From Curtobacterium sp. UNCCL20 (GTDB lineage: Bacteria > Actinomycetota > Actinomycetes > Actinomycetales > Microbacteriaceae), in the NCBI RefSeq assembly GCF_900101675.1, contig NZ_FNKG01000001.1, positions 1-64,000 on the forward strand: 64,000 bases of DNA, written 5' to 3'. A program made the translations under genes and the position numbers. Of this stretch, positions 62,051 to 64,000 are shown in pieces. The number at the start of each line of letters is the position of its first letter. The stretch's first letter is position 1. The notes beneath the pieces were generated by a model. The model did no database searches, was not told the origin of the DNA, and saw only the letters and a program-made list of their open reading frames with translations.

Positions 62051-62082
62051 CGGGGCCTCCCGCCGAGTGGCGGGAGGCCCCG
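62051..62082 (-). terminator. Terminator after the MFS exporter gene
   Basis: Perfect 14-bp stem (CGGGGCCTCCCGCC and complement) with a GAGT loop, 6 nt past the exporter stop. It suggests that the TetR gene needs its own promoter or read-through. Confidence 0.85.
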
Positions 62083-62088
62083 GACGGG

Positions 62089-64000
62089 CTAGCGGTCCGA
62101 ACCGACCCGCTGGACGGGGATCGAACCGGTGACCGGCGCGGTGGGCGAGCCCATGGTGTCCGCGGCCTTGACCGCCTGCACCTCGAGGTCGTCCGCCGTG
62201 TTCTCCTGGTCGGCCTGTTCCTGCAGGGCCGAGCTCTTGCGGAGCGGCGGCGCCTTGAAGAACCAGCTGAGGATGAACGCCAGCAGGATCACGGCGAATC
62301 CGACCCAGTAGACCGTGACGGCCGAGGCGTTGAAGCCGGACATGAACGGCCGGGTGAGGGCCTTGTCCGCACCGTTGAGGTAGGACGTGTCGCTCGTCTC
62401 GGCGCTCGAGCCGCTGTTGCTGCTCGAGTTCTTGTCGATCTGCTTCGACAGCTCCGGGGCGAGGTCGTTCACCCAGTACGTGCGCTGGGCGTCGTTCGAC
62501 CAGTTCACGACGAGCTTGCCGTCCTGCACGCTGGCGTGCGCCTGGTCGGCAGCCGCTGCGAGGGCCTGCTGCTGCACGGCCTCCGGAGCGCCGGCGGTGC
62601 CCTGGGTGACCTTGGCGGTCGCGGCGTCGAGGCCGGACTGCACCTGCTGCTTGATCGGGGTGACGATCGGGTTCCAGATCTGGTCCATGACGCCCTGGTT
62701 CGCCTTGGCCGACGCAACCGTCGGGTCCAGCGCGGCGTCGAGCGCCGACGTCAGGTTCGACTTGTCCGCCGTCGCGTGCAGGATGTTCGCCGGCATGATC
62801 GAGAACAGGATCGACAGCAGCACCGCGGTGCCGAGCGTTCCACCGATCTGGCGGAAGAACGTCGCCGAGCTGGTCGCGACGCCCATGTCCCGCGGCTGGA
62901 CCGAGTTCTGCGACGCCAGGGTGATGCTCTGCATGAGCTGCCCGAGGCCGAGGCCGATGAGGAACATGCCGATCATCAGGAACCAGAGCGGCTTGTCGAT
63001 CGTCATGAACGTCAGGACGACGTAGCCGACCGAGACCAGCGCCGTGCCGATGACCGGGAAGATCCGGTAGCGGCCGGTACGGGCGACGATCTGACCGGAG
63101 GCGATCGAGGCGATCATGAGCCCGCCGATCATCGGCAGGGTCGCGAAGCCGGACTCCGTCGGGGTCAGACCGGTCACGATCTGCAGGTAGAGCGGGATGG
63201 TCAGCATCGCGCCGAACATCGCGAAGCCCACCAGGAACCCGAGGATCGTGGCCATCGAGAACGTGCCCGAGCGGAACAGCTTCAGCGGGATGATCGCGTC
63301 GTCCCGCATCAGCGTCTCGATGACGAGGAAGGCGACGAGACCGAGCGCGCCGATCACGTAGCAGGCGATCGCGGCGGCGGAGCCCCAGCCCCACGTGCGG
63401 CCCTGCTCGGCGACCAGGAGCAGCGGGACGAGGGTCACGATGACCGAGGTGGCACCCCACCAGTCGATGCGCGGCTTGGCCTTGGCGTCACCGAACTTCG
63501 GCAGGTGCAGGAACGCGATGACCATGAGGAGCGCGGCCACGCCGATCGGCACGTTGATCAGGAAGACCCAGCGCCAGCCGGTGACCCCGAGGATGCTCGT
63601 CGCACCGGCGAAGAGGCCACCGATGAGCGGGCCGATCACGGAGGAGATGCCGAACACGGCGAGGAAGTACCCCTGGTACTTGGCGCGCTCGCGCGGGGCG
63701 AGGATGTCGCCCATGATCGCCAGCGGCAGCGACATCAGCGCACCCGCACCGATGCCCTGGAAGGCACGGAACGCGGCGAGCATGATCATCGACGTCGACA
63801 TCGTCGAGAGCAGCGACCCGAGGATGAACACCGCGATGCCGAAGATGTAGAGCGGCCGGCGCCCGAAGACGTCGGACAGCTTGCCGTAGATCGGCGTGGT
63901 GATCGTCGACGCGATGAGGTAGGCCGTGGTGACCCAGGCCTGCTGGTCGAGGCCGTGCAGGTCGTCACCGATCGTGCGGATCGCCGTGCCGACGATCGTC
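62089..64000 (-). CDS. MFS drug exporter of the DHA2 (14-helix) type, 5' end missing
   Basis: About 636 residues are visible and the gene continues past the right edge. The first visible stretch, QAWVTTAYLIASTITTPIYG then KLSDVFGRRP, is MFS motif A. The motif C region follows, with GRWVFLINVPIG-type GWRWVFLINVPIG. Around fourteen helices are present, with a large hydrophilic loop (about 150 residues, Gln/Ala/Ser-rich) before the last helix and a charged C-terminal tail. It probably exports a drug or dye by proton antiport. The long loop is unusual for the EmrB/QacA group. Confidence 0.92.
   Translation of the reverse strand, partial: TIVGTAIRTIGDDLHGLDQQAWVTTAYLIASTITTPIYGKLSDVFGRRPLYIFGIAVFILGSLLSTMSTSMIMLAAFRAFQGIGAGALMSLPLAIMGDILAPRERAKYQGYFLAVFGISSVIGPLIGGLFAGATSILGVTGWRWVFLINVPIGVAALLMVIAFLHLPKFGDAKAKPRIDWWGATSVIVTLVPLLLVAEQGRTWGWGSAAAIACYVIGALGLVAFLVIETLMRDDAIIPLKLFRSGTFSMATILGFLVGFAMFGAMLTIPLYLQIVTGLTPTESGFATLPMIGGLMIASIASGQIVARTGRYRIFPVIGTALVSVGYVVLTFMTIDKPLWFLMIGMFLIGLGLGQLMQSITLASQNSVQPRDMGVATSSATFFRQIGGTLGTAVLLSILFSIMPANILHATADKSNLTSALDAALDPTVASAKANQGVMDQIWNPIVTPIKQQVQSGLDAATAKVTQGTAGAPEAVQQQALAAAADQAHASVQDGKLVVNWSNDAQRTYWVNDLAPELSKQIDKNSSSNSGSSAETSDTSYLNGADKALTRPFMSGFNASAVTVYWVGFAVILLAFILSWFFKAPPLRKSSALQEQADQENTADDLEVQAVKAADTMGSPTAPVTGSIPVQRVGSDR

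Overview
The window is GC-rich, gene-dense actinobacterial chromosome. The partial 16S rRNA 5' end, the arginine operon order, the infC-rpmI-rplT unit and the many GTG and leaderless starts point to Microbacteriaceae. A Curtobacterium-like organism is my best guess; it is inferred from memory of the 16S start and not from a search. No prophage, insertion sequence or CRISPR array is visible.

Layout. 1-752: the 5' end of an rrn operon (minus strand) with its leader and two candidate promoters. 753-17296: minus-strand housekeeping block of tyrS, an alkyladenine glycosylase, argC-J-B-D-F-G-H, pheS-pheT, a TrmH-type methyltransferase and infC-rpmI-rplT. 17596-31814: mixed single genes (maltokinase, CYTH-like/CHAD protein, MaoC protein, GH2 glycosidase, PIG-V-like transferase, Tat/lipoprotein amidase, tRNA-Ala, GNAT, galU, formyl-THF cyclo-ligase, FmdB, mscL, CDP-alcohol transferase). 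31834-41966: a large helicase-like/nuclease fusion protein coupled to a small gene, then oxidoreductases, a CitE-like lyase and a pyruvyltransferase.

42079-48329 (minus) looks like one operon: a divergent S-adenosylhomocysteinase homolog, an SAH/MTA-deaminase-type amidohydrolase, a DUF985 cupin and a polar amino acid ABC transporter. The three enzyme genes overlap by GTGA.

49887-60963 is a non-phosphorylative L-fucose regulon in two convergent operons. The plus operon holds a lactonase, a FAH-family hydrolase, an SDR and a GntR regulator. The minus operon holds an enolase-family fuconate dehydratase, a sugar ABC transporter, a GH29 fucosidase, a mutarotase and an aldo/keto reductase dehydrogenase. 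Together they cover fucoside hydrolysis to pyruvate plus lactate. Three near-identical operators (core ACATnnGATGT) sit at the promoters, one in the -35/-10 spacer and one over the -10 box. The window ends in a TetR gene and a truncated DHA2-type MFS exporter.

Non-coding structure is unusually rich. A dispersed palindrome (GCCTGGAGGCGCG arms) occurs in at least six full copies plus half-sites inside genes. A second element with two ACCGGTGTT palindromes 50 bp apart sits between convergent genes twice. Hexamer or 20-25-mer tandem repeats lie at several gene 3' ends. At least eleven starts have a TANNNT box 6-8 nt upstream, the leaderless-mRNA signature.
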